Source of the DNA: Sphingobacterium siyangense
GTDB taxonomy: Bacteria > Bacteroidota > Bacteroidia > Sphingobacteriales > Sphingobacteriaceae
DNA: 64,000 bases
Direction of reading: 5' to 3'
NCBI RefSeq assembly: GCF_007830445.1
Contig: NZ_VLKR01000003.1
Span: forward strand, 186,001 to 250,000
The notes beneath the pieces are model-generated. The model saw only the letters and a list, made by a program, of their open reading frames with translations. It had not been told where the DNA came from and did not search any database. This document shows positions 1 to 9,688 of the stretch, piece by piece (positions within the stretch are counted from its first letter, which is position 1; every line of letters starts with the position of its first letter). Made by a program: the position numbers and the translations under genes.

Positions 1-1582
1 TTTCTTCAGCTTCGTCAGCTAAGACACACTCGGTAGTCAATAACATTGAAGCAACTGAAGCTGCATTTTCCAATGCTACACGAGATACTTTAGTTGGATC
101 AATTACACCAGCAGCGATTAAGTTCTCGTAACGGTCTGTACGTGCGTTGTAACCGAAATCTGCAGTTCCTTCTTTCACTTTTTGAACGATTACTGCACCT
201 TCAATACCAGCGTTATTACAGATCTGACGTAATGGCTCTTCGATAGCGCGTTTAATGATGTCAATACCGATTTGCTCATCTTCGTTGTCACCTTTAAGGT
301 TTACCAAGGCTTCAGTTGAGCGAATGAATGCAACACCACCACCAGCGATAATACCTTCTTCAACAGCTGCACGAGTTGCATGTAAAGCATCATCAACACG
401 GTCTTTTTTCTCTTTCATTTCAACCTCAGTAGTCGCACCTACATATAACACAGCTACACCACCTGACAATTTTGCCAGACGTTCTTGTAGTTTTTCGCGA
501 TCGTAATCAGAAGTTGTTGTTTCGATTTGTGAACGGATTTGAGCAACGCGTGCTTTGATATCCTCTACATTACCAGAACCATTGATAATAGTTGTGTTAT
601 CTTTGTCAACTTGAACTTTTTCAGCTTGACCCAAGTAAGATAACTCAGCATTCTCTAATTTGAAACCTCTTTCTTCAGAGATAACAGTACCACCAGTTAA
701 GATAGCGATATCTTCTAACATTGCTTTACGACGGTCACCGAAACCTGGAGCTTTAACAGCTGCAACTTTCAACGAACCACGGATTTTATTAACAACTAAT
801 GTTGCAAGTGCCTCACCATCTAAGTCTTCAGCAATGATCAATAATGGTTTACCAGTTTGAACTTGTTTCTCCAAGATAGGCAACAATTCTTTCATGTTAC
901 TGATTTTCTTGTCGTAGATCAAGATGTATGGGTTATCTAGTTCCGCTTCCATTTTGTCAGAATTTGTCACAAAATATGGCGATAAATAACCACGGTCAAA
1001 TTGCATACCTTCCACAGTTTTTACTTCTGTTTCAGTACCTTTTGCCTCTTCAACAGTGATAACACCGTCGTTACCTACTTTTTCCATTGCTTGAGCGATC
1101 AAAGCACCAATTACTTCGTCATTGTTCGCTGAAATAGTAGCAACTTGTTTAATTTTATTATTGTCTTGACCAACTTCTTGAGATTGAGATTTCAAGTTAG
1201 CAACAACAGTTGCAACAGCTTTGTCAATACCACGTTTTAGATCCATTGGATTAGCTCCAGCCGCAACAGATTTGATACCTGGAGCAACGATTGCTTGCGC
1301 TAATACAGTAGCAGTTGTAGTACCGTCACCAGCTTGATCAGCTGTTTTGGAAGCTACTTCTTTTACCATTTGTGCACCCATATTTTCTAAAGCGTCTTTC
1401 AATTCGATTTCTTTCGCTACCGAAACACCATCTTTAGTAATTACTGGAGCACCAAATTTTTTCTCAATAATTACGTTACGTCCTTTAGGACCCAATGTTA
1501 CTTTAACTGCATTAGCTAAAGTATCTACACCTTTTTTAAGGGCCTCGCGAGCCTCAACGTTATATTTTACTTGTTTTGCCAT
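1..1582 (-). CDS. groL: Chaperonin GroEL (60 kDa), 3'-truncated by window edge
   Basis: ATP-driven cytoplasmic folding chamber that works with GroES. The leftward frame starts with ATG at 1580-1582 ([16 protein letters not shown]) and runs off the left edge, so about 527 of the usual ~545 residues are visible; only the C-terminal tail is missing. Family hallmarks in order are [26 protein letters not shown] and the ATPase loop [11 protein letters not shown] near the N-terminus, and [12 protein letters not shown] at the visible end. groS lies 167 bases upstream in the same direction, the standard groSL operon. Identity is certain; only the end lies outside the window. Confidence 0.98.
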   Translation of the reverse strand, partial: MAKQVKYNVEAREALKKGVDTLANAVKVTLGPKGRNVIIEKKFGAPVITKDGVSVAKEIELKDALENMGAQMVKEVASKTADQAGDGTTTATVLAQAIVAPGIKSVAAGANPMDLKRGIDKAVATVVANLKSQSQEVGQDNNKIKQVATISANNDEVIGALIAQAMEKVGNDGVITVEEAKGTETEVKTVEGMQFDRGYLSPYFVTNSDKMEAELDNPYILIYDKKISNMKELLPILEKQVQTGKPLLIIAEDLDGEALATLVVNKIRGSLKVAAVKAPGFGDRRKAMLEDIAILTGGTVISEERGFKLENAELSYLGQAEKVQVDKDNTTIINGSGNVEDIKARVAQIRSQIETTTSDYDREKLQERLAKLSGGVAVLYVGATTEVEMKEKKDRVDDALHATRAAVEEGIIAGGGVAFIRSTEALVNLKGDNEDEQIGIDIIKRAIEEPLRQICNNAGIEGAVIVQKVKEGTADFGYNARTDRYENLIAAGVIDPTKVSRVALENAASVASMLLTTECVLADEAEE

Positions 1583-1749
1583 TGTTATATGAGTATTTAG
1601 TATTTCTAAGAAGCATAATTAGGCGTTGAAATAGAACCGTAAACCAATTTTATCTTTTAATACGTCTAATTTTAAAGCTTCACTAAAATAATCTATTGAA
1701 TTCTTATTTGAGCCAGCAAGCTCATTTTTAAATAACCTGTTCGTATTAA

Positions 1750-2025
1750 TTAGATAACAGCGTAAATATCAGACTCACGCATAATTAAGTACTCTTTTCC
1801 TTCATAAGTGATTTCAGTACCTGCGTATTTTCCATACAATACTTTATCACCAACTTTAACAGTTAACGGCTCGTCAACTTTACCTGTACCTACAGCAACT
1901 ACTGTACCTTGAGATGGTTTTTCTTTCGCTGTATCGGGAATATATAACCCTGAAGCTGTTTTTTCTTCTGCAGGAGCAGCCTCTACTACTACTCTATCTC
2001 CGATAGGTTGGATACTTAATGCCAT
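1750..2025 (-). CDS. groS: Co-chaperonin GroES (10 kDa)
   Basis: Heptameric lid of the GroEL chamber. The 91 residues match the family length. The start reads [12 protein letters not shown], the mobile-loop region follows ([20 protein letters not shown]), then [25 protein letters not shown], and a C-terminal [13 protein letters not shown]. It is the first gene of groSL and is transcribed leftward. No CIRCE-type inverted repeat was found upstream; two TGTCA boxes three bases apart lie about 150 bases upstream (2177-2189). Confidence 0.98.
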   Translation of the reverse strand: MALSIQPIGDRVVVEAAPAEEKTASGLYIPDTAKEKPSQGTVVAVGTGKVDEPLTVKVGDKVLYGKYAGTEITYEGKEYLIMRESDIYAVI

Positions 2026-2327
2026 AATTAATTTACTTTTTATCTGTTATTGAATTTATTTTAATGTTATAATCGTTATAAACACATCATCTTTTATGCC
2101 AATTGTAAATAAGACAGCTTATAAGACAATTTTTCACAGAAAAGTTAATATCTCCATCGACAAAAATTCATTTTGCTGTCACACTGTCATTCCCGGCCTG
2201 CCAGTCTTACTTCCGTCGACCGCCATCCCAATAAAATTAACGGTACAGGTCTGCCTTAGACAAAATACCCAACATAAAAAAGCCCCGTCTGTGAAAACAA
2301 ACGGGGCTCATAATTCTTTAATGACAA
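2026..2327. other. Intergenic region upstream of groS, downstream of secG
   Basis: 302 bases without a gene. It holds the secG terminator at 2276-2308, the groS leader and two TGTCA boxes spaced by three bases (2177-2189). A repeated TAAGACA occurs twice, 12 bases apart, near 2108-2126. On the minus strand TTGTCT and TACAAT stand 16 bases apart and resemble a classical -35/-10, but this phylum normally uses TAnnTTTG, so I do not call a promoter. An 80-codon rightward open frame at 2096-2338 has no recognisable content and runs through the terminator. Confidence 0.5.
2276..2308 (-). terminator. Rho-independent terminator of the miaB-secG operon
   Basis: Perfect 8-bp stem AGCCCCGT/ACGGGGCT (2281-2288 with 2301-2308) with a 12-base loop. 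On the minus strand it is followed directly by a T tract (A run at 2276-2281 on the plus strand). It lies 20 bases past the secG stop. Confidence 0.85.
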
Positions 2328-2741
2328 CTATTTCTTAGCTTCTTCTGCTGGTTTTGTTGCCGGTGTAGTCACTGGGGCCTTTTCTTGCGATTGAGACGGA
2401 GCAGCTTGCTCTTGTCCCGCAGGAGCACCAGCAGGTTGTTGTCCAGTACCCAAATTCAATGGACCTTGTTGTTTAGGCGCTTCAATTTGACCTCCCAATC
2501 CACCTTTAGATGTACTTGGAGACGTACCAATAACATTTACACCTAAGCTAAATACCATAATGGCAATAACCATGATCCAGGTACCTTTTTCCAAAAAGTC
2601 ACCTGTACGTTTTACTCCCATAAGATTCGTTCCACCTGAAAAACCAGATGACAAACCACCTCCTTTTGGATTTTGGATTAAAACCAAAAACGCTAAAATA
2701 ATACTAGCTAATATGATTAGACCGATTAATAATCCTTGCAT
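2328..2741 (-). CDS. secG: Preprotein translocase subunit SecG
   Basis: Small inner-membrane subunit of the SecYEG channel. Two membrane segments are visible (about residues 4-23 and 52-72), separated by the conserved loop QNPKGGGLSSGFSGGTNLMG. After TM2 comes a 60-residue low-complexity tail rich in Gln, Ala and Pro, making the protein 137 residues; such tails are usual in this phylum and absent from short SecG proteins. It is the last gene of the leftward miaB-secG operon, starting 12 bases after the TPR gene, and is followed by a strong terminator. Confidence 0.95.
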   Translation of the reverse strand: MQGLLIGLIILASIILAFLVLIQNPKGGGLSSGFSGGTNLMGVKRTGDFLEKGTWIMVIAIMVFSLGVNVIGTSPSTSKGGLGGQIEAPKQQGPLNLGTGQQPAGAPAGQEQAAPSQSQEKAPVTTPATKPAEEAKK

Positions 2742-2753
2742 CTCTTTATGTTA

Positions 2754-3824
2754 TTAATTTAATTTCTTTTCTAATTCTGTTATGCGTGCCGCAAAGTAAG
2801 CATTTTTTTCTGGATATTTCAAAACTAATTTTTTGTAAACCTCTATTGCTTTTGGATATAAGCCTTGCTCCATATAGATCTTTGCAAGCGTTTCGGTAAC
2901 AAGTGAATGTTGATCTTCCGAACTTTTCCTAGCTTTATTCTCCAAGTCTAATTTTTCCGCTTGCAGAGGCTGAATCATAGGCTCCTCACGAATAAACTTC
3001 TCGATCACCTCATCAGTTTTACGTGGTATTTGAAAAGATATGGTCGTTTTAACCTCATCACTCAACTTTGCTTCAGGCGATTGTAAGTGAAAGATATTCT
3101 CCCGGATCTGTTGATCGAGTAGCTGACTATCCAGTTTCTCATGAATTTTAGCAATATCGTCATTGGAGGGCGTCATCGGGCCTAATGGAGATTTAACATA
3201 GGGCTGATAGGTATCAGCATATTCTAATCTCGTCTTATGCAACCACCATAAGAAACTGTATGGCATGGTATCATCATCATAGACCGAAACACGCTCTTGA
3301 CCATCATCCATTATTTCGGCAACAGATTCCGATAGAACAGGTGTTACTAGTGCCGACTCCTCTGAATCGGCAATAATTTCTTGCTGCTGATCGCTTGACC
3401 GAAAATAATCTTTTGCAACCCCCGCTTGAATCAAACGATCCAATTCATCAACCTCCACCTTGGATAAAACTGGTTCAGCAACAATTTCGCTCTCAGTTTC
3501 AATTTCGACAATCCCATCATCGTCGCGAATTGCTCCATCCACTAGAAATTCATCTGAAGGCATTATTGTATCAGGCTCTGCCGCTGATTTACAATGCATA
3601 AATTCATACAACCAACTCGGAGAAGATGCATAGAGCAAAGTAGACGATAAATTCTGAACTGAACTATGCTTGCCAAAAACTTTACGCTCATAGACAAATC
3701 GCAGGCTTTGGGCATACGGGTATTTTTCAATCAATGCTAAAACAACATCTTCGGCCACGGTGTCCGGATGATTGATTGCTTGAAAAAAAAGCTCGTTATT
3801 GGAAAATGATATATTAAGATTCAT
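2754..3824 (-). CDS. TPR-repeat protein of the lptE-secG operon
   Basis: Cytoplasmic-looking protein of 356 residues with no signal peptide. The middle is acidic and low in predicted structure. The last ~60 residues hold a clear tetratricopeptide unit (TLAKIYMEQGLYPKAIEVYK followed by KLVLKYPEKNAYFAARI). I start it at ATG 3822-3824; the longer open frame begins with TTG inside lptE and adds nine residues. It lies between lptE and secG, a conserved neighbourhood in this phylum. A link to envelope assembly is inferred only from the operon; the molecular role is unknown. Confidence 0.8.
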   Translation of the reverse strand: MNLNISFSNNELFFQAINHPDTVAEDVVLALIEKYPYAQSLRFVYERKVFGKHSSVQNLSSTLLYASSPSWLYEFMHCKSAAEPDTIMPSDEFLVDGAIRDDDGIVEIETESEIVAEPVLSKVEVDELDRLIQAGVAKDYFRSSDQQQEIIADSEESALVTPVLSESVAEIMDDGQERVSVYDDDTMPYSFLWWLHKTRLEYADTYQPYVKSPLGPMTPSNDDIAKIHEKLDSQLLDQQIRENIFHLQSPEAKLSDEVKTTISFQIPRKTDEVIEKFIREEPMIQPLQAEKLDLENKARKSSEDQHSLVTETLAKIYMEQGLYPKAIEVYKKLVLKYPEKNAYFAARITELEKKLN

Positions 3825-3837
3825 CTTGGAAATAGAA

Positions 3838-4353
3838 TTACCAATTAGCAAACGCTTTATTGTATATATCCTCAGTTAACATTTGAATAATTTCTTTACC
3901 CAAGGTCTCTTCTTGCGCGCTCTGAAGGTTTCCTGCAAATTCTTTAAATCGCGTAAAAGGTTGCTCAAAATCATCCTTCGGATTAATTTTATTATGATAG
4001 GTAACCTTGATTGTAATAGTCAATCTATTCATAGCTGCACGATCTGTCCCAGCTTCAACAGCTGCCGGACTTATCGAATACTCTGTAATAAATCCCTCAA
4101 AGGTAGCATCACCATCTTGATTCACCTGACTCAATCGAGATTGGTTACGGATACGCTCTTTCAGTGCCTCCGTAAAATTCTGACTTAAGGTCGGATAAAC
4201 CAAAGGAGCTATATTTTCGAAATATTGAATATTGACTGTTTTCATTCCCTCAGGAATGGATCCACCAGTAAATCCATATTTTACCCCACAACTATTCATT
4301 ACAAACAAAAAGGTTGTGGTGAGAAAAGCATATAAAATTTTTCTTGACAACAT
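3838..4353 (-). CDS. lptE: LptE-family LPS-assembly lipoprotein
   Basis: Outer-membrane lipoprotein predicted to plug LptD for lipopolysaccharide insertion. It has an N-terminal signal with lipobox VMNSC (Cys at about residue 22), then YGFTGGSIPEGMKTVNIQYF, typical of the phylum's LptE family. Length 171 residues fits. ATG at 4351-4353 is 9 bases downstream of the stop of the sigma-54 activator, so the two are co-transcribed. No LptD is in the window. Confidence 0.85.
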   Translation of the reverse strand: MLSRKILYAFLTTTFLFVMNSCGVKYGFTGGSIPEGMKTVNIQYFENIAPLVYPTLSQNFTEALKERIRNQSRLSQVNQDGDATFEGFITEYSISPAAVEAGTDRAAMNRLTITIKVTYHNKINPKDDFEQPFTRFKEFAGNLQSAQEETLGKEIIQMLTEDIYNKAFANW

Positions 4354-4362
4354 CTGTAAACC

Positions 4363-5637
4363 TTAATCTAAATTTAAGTCTTTAATTTTTCTGTACAAAG
4401 TTCTTTCAGAAATTCCCAACTCTTGCGCAGCAGCTTTACGTTTACCGCGGTGCTTTTTCAGTGCTTTCTTGATCAGATCAGACTCCTTATCAACAAGCGA
4501 TAAAGATTCTTCAACTTCTTGAGCATCCTGCAGATATTCATCCTGTGCAACAGGACTTTTTAATACATTTGTCGTATTTGCCGGAGAATGTATCGTTAGC
4601 GTTGGGGTTGTATTATAATTTTCTGGATCCGCTTTCAATTGTGGTTCAATCTCTTGGTACAATTGATTAATGTAGGGAGAATTTTGATCAAATGTGCTAG
4701 AATCGACACCTTTCTGAATTAATTCAACCACCAGTTTCTTCAGATCAACCATATCCTTCTTCATATCAAATAAGACTTTATACAGCAAGTCTCTTTCTGA
4801 AAAATCCTCTTTTCCACCATTATTTGAAGGAACGACCGCTGGCAAACTCGTTCTGGATTCATTGGGCAGATAATTTTGAAGTGTATATGCATCAACAATG
4901 CGTTCTTTTTCCAAAACAGCGATTTGTTCCGCAACATTTTTCAGTTGACGCACGTTTCCAGGCCAGCTATAGTTGCGTAGCATATTCTGTGCATCTTCTG
5001 TCAGTTGAACCCCGGGTGTACGGTATTTCTCAGAAAAGTCCACAATAAACTTGCGAAATAATAAGTTGATATCTTCAGGTCTTTCACGTAAAGACGGTAC
5101 GCGCAATGGTACAGTATTTAAGCGATAATAAAGATCTTCGCGAAATTTACCTTTTTGTACGGCTTCAAACACATTCACATTTGTCGCAGCAACCACCCGC
5201 ACATTTGTCTTCTGTACCTTGGATGACCCTACCCGTATATACTCACCGGACTCCAATACCCGTAATAATCTTGCTTGTGTACCCAAAGGCAACTCACCTA
5301 CTTCATCTAGAAAGATTGTTCCACCATCAACGACTTCAAAATATCCCTTCCTGGCTTCATGGGCACCCGTAAAAGAACCTTTTTCGTGACCAAACAACTC
5401 GGAGTCAATGGTCCCCTCTGGTATAGCTCCACAATTGACCGCAATAAAAGGGCCATGCTTACGGGAGCTCAATTGATGGATAATATGCGAAAAAACTTCT
5501 TTACCACTCCCACTTTCACCCTGTATTAATACGGAGATATCAGTTGGAGCCACTTGTCGTGCAATATCGATAGCACGGTTCAACAAAGGCGAATTACCGA
5601 TAATTCCAAATCTATTCTTTATATCTTGGTTATCCAT
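4363..5637 (-). CDS. Sigma-54-dependent transcriptional activator without receiver domain
   Basis: Bacterial enhancer-binding protein of 424 residues. The AAA+ domain begins almost at the N-terminus: Walker A GESGSGKE (~40-47), the sigma-54 contact loop GSFTGA (~85-90), Walker B GGTIFLDEVGEL (~105-116), R-finger region FREDLYYRLN and sensor WPGNVRQL. A variable linker of ~100 residues follows, then a C-terminal Fis-type helix-turn-helix (AAAQELGISERTLYRKIK). There is no N-terminal receiver, GAF or PAS domain, so activity is probably set by abundance or by a partner. It sits between miaB and lptE, a synteny I associate with Bacteroidota. Target genes are unknown. Confidence 0.92.
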   Translation of the reverse strand: MDNQDIKNRFGIIGNSPLLNRAIDIARQVAPTDISVLIQGESGSGKEVFSHIIHQLSSRKHGPFIAVNCGAIPEGTIDSELFGHEKGSFTGAHEARKGYFEVVDGGTIFLDEVGELPLGTQARLLRVLESGEYIRVGSSKVQKTNVRVVAATNVNVFEAVQKGKFREDLYYRLNTVPLRVPSLRERPEDINLLFRKFIVDFSEKYRTPGVQLTEDAQNMLRNYSWPGNVRQLKNVAEQIAVLEKERIVDAYTLQNYLPNESRTSLPAVVPSNNGGKEDFSERDLLYKVLFDMKKDMVDLKKLVVELIQKGVDSSTFDQNSPYINQLYQEIEPQLKADPENYNTTPTLTIHSPANTTNVLKSPVAQDEYLQDAQEVEESLSLVDKESDLIKKALKKHRGKRKAAAQELGISERTLYRKIKDLNLD

Positions 5638-5673
5638 AAATTTCCAGTTGGAAATAAAACAATCTAAGTTTTC

Positions 5674-7110
5674 TTAATCAACAATCTTTCCTAATAATGT
5701 CGCAGAAGTACATGACTCGATAAGTACATTCACATAATCACCTTGTTTAAATCGAGGATCGATTGGAAATACCACCAATGCATTTTGATCATTACGACCG
5801 CAAAAATCGAACTCAGACCTTTTTGAAAATCCCTCAACAAGCACTTTACATACTTTGCCAACAAAATGTTGATAACGATATAAGCTATGATCGCGCTGTT
5901 TATTGATAACTTCTGTTAAACGACGTTTTTTTACATCCTCTGGAATATCATCTGCGTATCTTTTTGCAGCCAAAGTACCTGGCCTTTCCGAGTAAGCAAA
6001 CATATAGGCGAAATCGTATTTGACATAATCCATCATAGATAATGTTTCCTGATGCTCCTCTTCCGTTTCAGTACAGAAACCTGTAATAACATCTGTAGAA
6101 ATAGCACATTCAGGAATAATACGACGAATGGCATCCACACGTTCCATATACCATTCACGGTCATATGTACGATTCATCAATTCCAATACACGGGAATTTC
6201 CAGATTGAACTGGCAAGTGAATATAATTACAGATGTTTTCATGCGAAGCTATTGCATATAAAACTTCATCTGTAATATCTTTTGGATGGGAAGTAGAGAA
6301 GCGAATACGTAAAAGCGGGCTGATTTCAGCAACCATCGTAAGCAAGCTAGCAAATGTTATAGTTTCACCCGGTTCCTCCCCTTCAGCTACTGGAGCAGTA
6401 TATTTGTAGGAATCCACATTTTGTCCCAACAACGTAACCTCCTTATAGCCTGCATTAAAGAGATCTTGGGCCTCCTTGACGATAGATTGCGGATCACGGC
6501 TACGTTCACGTCCACGTGTAAAAGGAACAACACAGAAAGAACACATGTTGTCGCAGCCACGCATAATCGAAATAAAAGCTGTTACACCGTTTGAATTCAA
6601 ACGAACAGGATTAATATCGGCATACGTTTCCTCTCTAGATAACAAGACGTTTACAGCTTTAGCTCCATCGTCAACCTTATCAATCAAATTTGGCAGATCG
6701 CGATAAGCATCTGGCCCTACAACGACATCAACCAACTTTTCTTCCTCTAAGAATTTCGATTTCAAACGCTCGGCCATACACCCCAGCACTCCAACGATCA
6801 TTCCAGGATTTTTTGCTTTAGCAGCTTCAAATTCCTTTAGACGATTGCGCACTCGCTGTTCTGCATTTTCGCGGATTGAACAGGTATTAATAAAAACCAC
6901 ATCAGCTTCCTGATAATTCTTGGTTGTTTCAAATCCCTTATCCAACAAAATAGAAGCAACAATCTCACTATCCGAAAAATTCATCTGGCAACCGTAACTT
7001 TCAATATACAGTTTGCGTCCATTACTTAAAATCGGATCCTGTTCTAATAATAATGCCTCACCCTGACGAGATTCGTCGTGTTCCTTAGTGGTATGTGTTA
7101 AATCTAGCAT
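5674..7110 (-). CDS. miaB: tRNA-2-methylthio-N6-dimethylallyladenosine synthase MiaB
   Basis: Radical-SAM methylthiotransferase acting on i6A37 of tRNAs reading UNN codons. It has an N-terminal MTTase domain ([42 protein letters not shown]), then the radical-SAM signature [18 protein letters not shown] (CX3CX2C) and a C-terminal TRAM domain (~410-478). Length 478 includes a ~30-residue N-terminal lead before the MTTase domain, common in this phylum. ATG at 7108-7110. First gene of the operon ending with secG; a -7 box at 7220-7227 and a palindrome at 7247-7259 lie upstream. Confidence 0.97.
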   Translation of the reverse strand: MLDLTHTTKEHDESRQGEALLLEQDPILSNGRKLYIESYGCQMNFSDSEIVASILLDKGFETTKNYQEADVVFINTCSIRENAEQRVRNRLKEFEAAKAKNPGMIVGVLGCMAERLKSKFLEEEKLVDVVVGPDAYRDLPNLIDKVDDGAKAVNVLLSREETYADINPVRLNSNGVTAFISIMRGCDNMCSFCVVPFTRGRERSRDPQSIVKEAQDLFNAGYKEVTLLGQNVDSYKYTAPVAEGEEPGETITFASLLTMVAEISPLLRIRFSTSHPKDITDEVLYAIASHENICNYIHLPVQSGNSRVLELMNRTYDREWYMERVDAIRRIIPECAISTDVITGFCTETEEEHQETLSMMDYVKYDFAYMFAYSERPGTLAAKRYADDIPEDVKKRRLTEVINKQRDHSLYRYQHFVGKVCKVLVEGFSKRSEFDFCGRNDQNALVVFPIDPRFKQGDYVNVLIESCTSATLLGKIVD

Positions 7111-7219
7111 AGCTCGATATTCAATAGAATATAATTTTTATTATTTTCGATGGCGTAACCAATGCAATGACCGATCTTTTGCTGATCTGATTTTATGCCC
7201 TTAGTTATTTCAAAGACTA

Positions 7220-7227
7220 CAAAGTTA
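7220..7227 (-). promoter_or_regulatory. Bacteroidota -7 element upstream of miaB
   Basis: Reads TAACTTTG on the minus strand, matching TAnnTTTG, about 110 bases before the miaB ATG. A clear -33 TTG is not visible at the usual spacing; instead a palindrome centred on 7253 occupies that position, which fits control by an activator. Confidence 0.45.
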
Positions 7228-7246
7228 GAAATTTAAATCCATATAA

Positions 7247-7259
7247 TGACAGTTTGTCA
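7247..7259. promoter_or_regulatory. Palindrome TGACA-N3-TGTCA in the miaB promoter
   Basis: Perfect 5-bp inverted repeat (TGACA GTT TGTCA) centred about 30 bases upstream of the miaB -7 element, a normal position for a regulator operator. Two TGTCA boxes with the same 3-base spacing, but in direct orientation, occur upstream of groS. The regulator is unknown. Confidence 0.4.
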
Positions 7260-7337
7260 GACAGAAATATGGTTTATCCTTTGTCAAATTTTAGGAGCAA
7301 ATGGACCATATAAAAATTCTGACACGCTGTATTTCAC

Positions 7338-7366
7338 AAAAAAAGCGTTGATTAAATCAACGCTTT
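7338..7366 (-). terminator. Rho-independent terminator after the OmpA-family lipoprotein gene
   Basis: Perfect 12-bp inverted repeat AAAGCGTTGATT/AATCAACGCTTT (7342-7353 with 7355-7366). On the minus strand it ends in a T run (A run from 7338). It lies 53 bases past the stop at 7419. Confidence 0.85.
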
Positions 7367-7418
7367 CTTATGATTCAAGATCAATAGATTTGTTTCAGGA
7401 AAATATTCCTAAAAATGC

Positions 7419-8108
7419 TTACTGACCTGCTTGTTGTTTTGCTTCTTTTTTCATTTGATCACCTGCTACAATAACGATTTCAACACGACGGTTTTGAGCT
7501 CGTCCTGCTTCCGTATCGTTACTTGCAATTGGCTCAGAGAAGTTTCTACCTTCAGTTCTAATACGCGAAGACGCTAAGCCTTTAGATACCGCAAATGCAC
7601 GTACAGAATTTGCGCGGTCCAAAGACACTTTTTCATTCGCAGCCAACGTACCTACATTATCTGTATGTCCGATAACCAGGATTTCAGTACCTTGTTCTTT
7701 GTTCAAGGTTGTTACCAAATTTGCGATATTATCTTTAGCTGACGCTTTTAAATCTGATTTATTGAAGTCAAATAAAATACCTGAATCAAACTTAACCACG
7801 ATACCTTCCGCAGATTGCGTAACTTCAGCTCCTTCAACAGTTTTAGAAATCTCAGCAGCTTGCTTATCCATTTTTTTACCAATCAATACACCGGCAGCTC
7901 CACCAATGGCAGCCCCCGCTAATGTACCGATAGCCGTATTACCGGCTTTGCCACCGATCAATGCACCTAAAGCACCTCCAGCAACACCACCGATTACACC
8001 ACCTTTAGTCGTATTATTTGTATTTTGGATGGTAGAACAACTTCCAAATAACATAGCTGAGGTTGCAACTGTCAAACCTAATACAGCTAATTTTCTATTC
8101 ATTTTCAT
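7419..8108 (-). CDS. OmpA-family lipoprotein with glycine-zipper domain
   Basis: Envelope protein of 229 residues predicted to anchor in the outer membrane and bind peptidoglycan. It has a lipoprotein signal with lipobox LFGSC (Cys ~24), then a Gly-rich zipper (GGVIGGVAGGALGALIGGKAG and further GxxxG repeats, ~37-85). The C-terminal OmpA-like domain contains FDFNKSDL, VIGHTDNVG and a final NRRVEIVIV. It matches the YiaD-type architecture. ATG at 8106-8108. It is monocistronic with its own terminator. Confidence 0.9.
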   Translation of the reverse strand: MKMNRKLAVLGLTVATSAMLFGSCSTIQNTNNTTKGGVIGGVAGGALGALIGGKAGNTAIGTLAGAAIGGAAGVLIGKKMDKQAAEISKTVEGAEVTQSAEGIVVKFDSGILFDFNKSDLKASAKDNIANLVTTLNKEQGTEILVIGHTDNVGTLAANEKVSLDRANSVRAFAVSKGLASSRIRTEGRNFSEPIASNDTEAGRAQNRRVEIVIVAGDQMKKEAKQQAGQ

Positions 8109-8320
8109 ATGTATGCTATCTAAGACTTTTAATATTCAAATTAAATACCGTTCTACTAAAATCAAACAAAGTGCCAAAAGACATTTTTATCAACTTTTTT
8201 GTTACAAAACACTGAAAAAGGCCCTTAAAACTTCCAAAAATGACGTCGATACGCTACATAATTTTAAATCACCTTTTCCTACTCGTACAAACAGCTAACA
8301 GTAACAAAAGCAAAATGTTT

Positions 8321-9073
8321 TTATTTTTCTTGAGTCTTTACTTCAATATCAGGTAAAAGAGCTCCTTTAGGCCTTCCCTTTGCATTAAAGTCGTCCATAG
8401 ATTGTTGTACGTAATGCATTAAATCATACTGTCCCCAATGCTCAGCCAGATCAAAAGATGGACGGTAACGTATCATAAAAGCATCTAATTCTGTACTATC
8501 CAGCTTCGTCAGATTTTTAACAGCTTCACGAGAGAAAATACGATCAACTTGTAATTCATCCTTCTCTTTGTCCATAAATCGCCCAAAACGTTTTGCATTC
8601 TTGGCTTCCCTTCCAAAAAGATTATAAAGGGCGGTTGCAGGACTACCCAGATAGGTTCCGAACTTATTTTTACCCCCATTATAAATACCCTTTTTAGCGT
8701 AATTATTCATGGCATCATTTAATTCGGCCTCCTTCGTTTTTCGCTCAACGATGACGGTCTCCAATCGTATCCCTTCTTGCAATTCCACATAAAACTCATT
8801 CAGGTTGGTCAGCACGGTTTTAACAGGTGAATACCCGACTTTGGTAAAAGACAGGGAGTCTCCTACCGATGCATCAATCGTAAAAACACCAAAAGAGTTA
8901 CTCAACGTTGATCTGTGCGTGCGCATATTAAGCACCACAGCATCTCCAATGCGATTACCGTTCCCCTTTTGCAGCACCATTCCCGAAACCTTCTGCTGTT
9001 GTTGCGCAGTAGCTCCAAAATAGGTGAATAACAGCAAAAAAAGCCCTAATATATGTATATGTATTATTTTCAT
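8321..9073 (-). CDS. Secreted protein with carboxypeptidase-regulatory-like domain
   Basis: 250-residue exported protein of unknown function. ATG at 9071-9073 starts a signal peptide ending ATAQ (~24); the longer frame begins with TTG and adds six charged residues, so I reject it. Residues ~28-105 form a CarboxypepD_reg-like beta-sandwich (KVSGMVLQKGNGNRIGDAVV, SNSFGVFTI, VGYSP), as at the N-terminus of TonB-dependent receptors, but no barrel follows. The remainder is helical and charged, without a motif I recognise. It stands alone, 212 bases upstream of the OmpA gene. Confidence 0.75.
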   Translation of the reverse strand: MKIIHIHILGLFLLLFTYFGATAQQQQKVSGMVLQKGNGNRIGDAVVLNMRTHRSTLSNSFGVFTIDASVGDSLSFTKVGYSPVKTVLTNLNEFYVELQEGIRLETVIVERKTKEAELNDAMNNYAKKGIYNGGKNKFGTYLGSPATALYNLFGREAKNAKRFGRFMDKEKDELQVDRIFSREAVKNLTKLDSTELDAFMIRYRPSFDLAEHWGQYDLMHYVQQSMDDFNAKGRPKGALLPDIEVKTQEK

Positions 9074-9278
9074 CCTATTATCTCTCTTCAATTACCCCAA
9101 TTGGTTTCAGTGCGATTGTAAATCAACAATTTCATTGGGTCAAACATTCATTTCCGTAAGGAACAGCTTATAATTTATTTCAATCTTATTAATTCCCAGC
9201 TACACCTAACCTACTTTGTTAAAAGTAATAATAGTTTGACACTTGTACTGTTAAAAAAGTTTAAATATTCTTTGTTTA

Positions 9279-9677
9279 TCATTTGTATGGATAAAAAACA
9301 AAATTAGCCCCTTCAGCAACTACAACAAACAAGCACATATAGTCTTTCGCAGGCTTATAGTTCTGAATAAAAGACGCTTTACGATCTTCTTGAATAATAT
9401 CCATTTCTACAAACTCTTCCAGTGTCGAGGCGTTTATGCTCCATTTCGTCTCCAGTTCCTTACGATCTAATATCACTTCGCCAACGGAAACTTCATGCTG
9501 ATGTGCGACAAAAATTGGGTAGTCAGAATAACCTTCTTCAACAATCTCCAGCGCTACTTCGCGGATTGATTCACTATAAAAATCGAGATCTACCTGCAGA
9601 CTTTTTAATGGACTTTGCTCTGTAGACGGTGTATTTTCTTCTCTTGCAGATCCTGCAAATAAATCTTCTACTTCCAT
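9279..9677 (-). CDS. Conserved hypothetical protein co-transcribed with rlmD
   Basis: 132 residues with no signal peptide or membrane segment. It is acidic at the N-terminus (EVEDLFAGSAREENTPS), then an alpha/beta-like body ending CLFVVVAEGANFVFYPYK. ATG at 9675-9677 lies 11 bases after the rlmD stop, so the two are almost certainly one transcript. I do not recognise the family; the arrangement resembles small proteins that accompany this methyltransferase in related genomes, which is inference. Confidence 0.65.
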   Translation of the reverse strand: MEVEDLFAGSAREENTPSTEQSPLKSLQVDLDFYSESIREVALEIVEEGYSDYPIFVAHQHEVSVGEVILDRKELETKWSINASTLEEFVEMDIIQEDRKASFIQNYKPAKDYMCLFVVVAEGANFVFYPYK

Positions 9678-9688
9678 ACTGTATGCTA

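Larger units (their letters stand above)
7111..7418. other. Intergenic region between miaB and the OmpA lipoprotein gene
   Basis: 308 bases without a gene. It carries the miaB promoter candidate (7220-7227), a TGACA-N3-TGTCA palindrome (7247-7259) and the terminator of the downstream-ending ompA-like gene (7338-7366). Nothing else recognisable. Confidence 0.6.

Noticed and set aside
2099..2150. TTGTCT-N16-TACAAT, a classical -35/-10 before groS
   Set aside because: The primary sigma factor of this phylum does not use that consensus; match may be chance in AT-rich DNA.
2096..2338. 80-codon rightward open frame between groS and secG
   Set aside because: It runs through the secG terminator hairpin and has no recognisable sequence; no promoter or start signal.
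7419..8298. 199-codon rightward open frame opposite the OmpA lipoprotein gene
   Set aside because: It is the reverse-strand shadow of a well-supported gene; its low-complexity Pro/Ala content mirrors the glycine-zipper codons.
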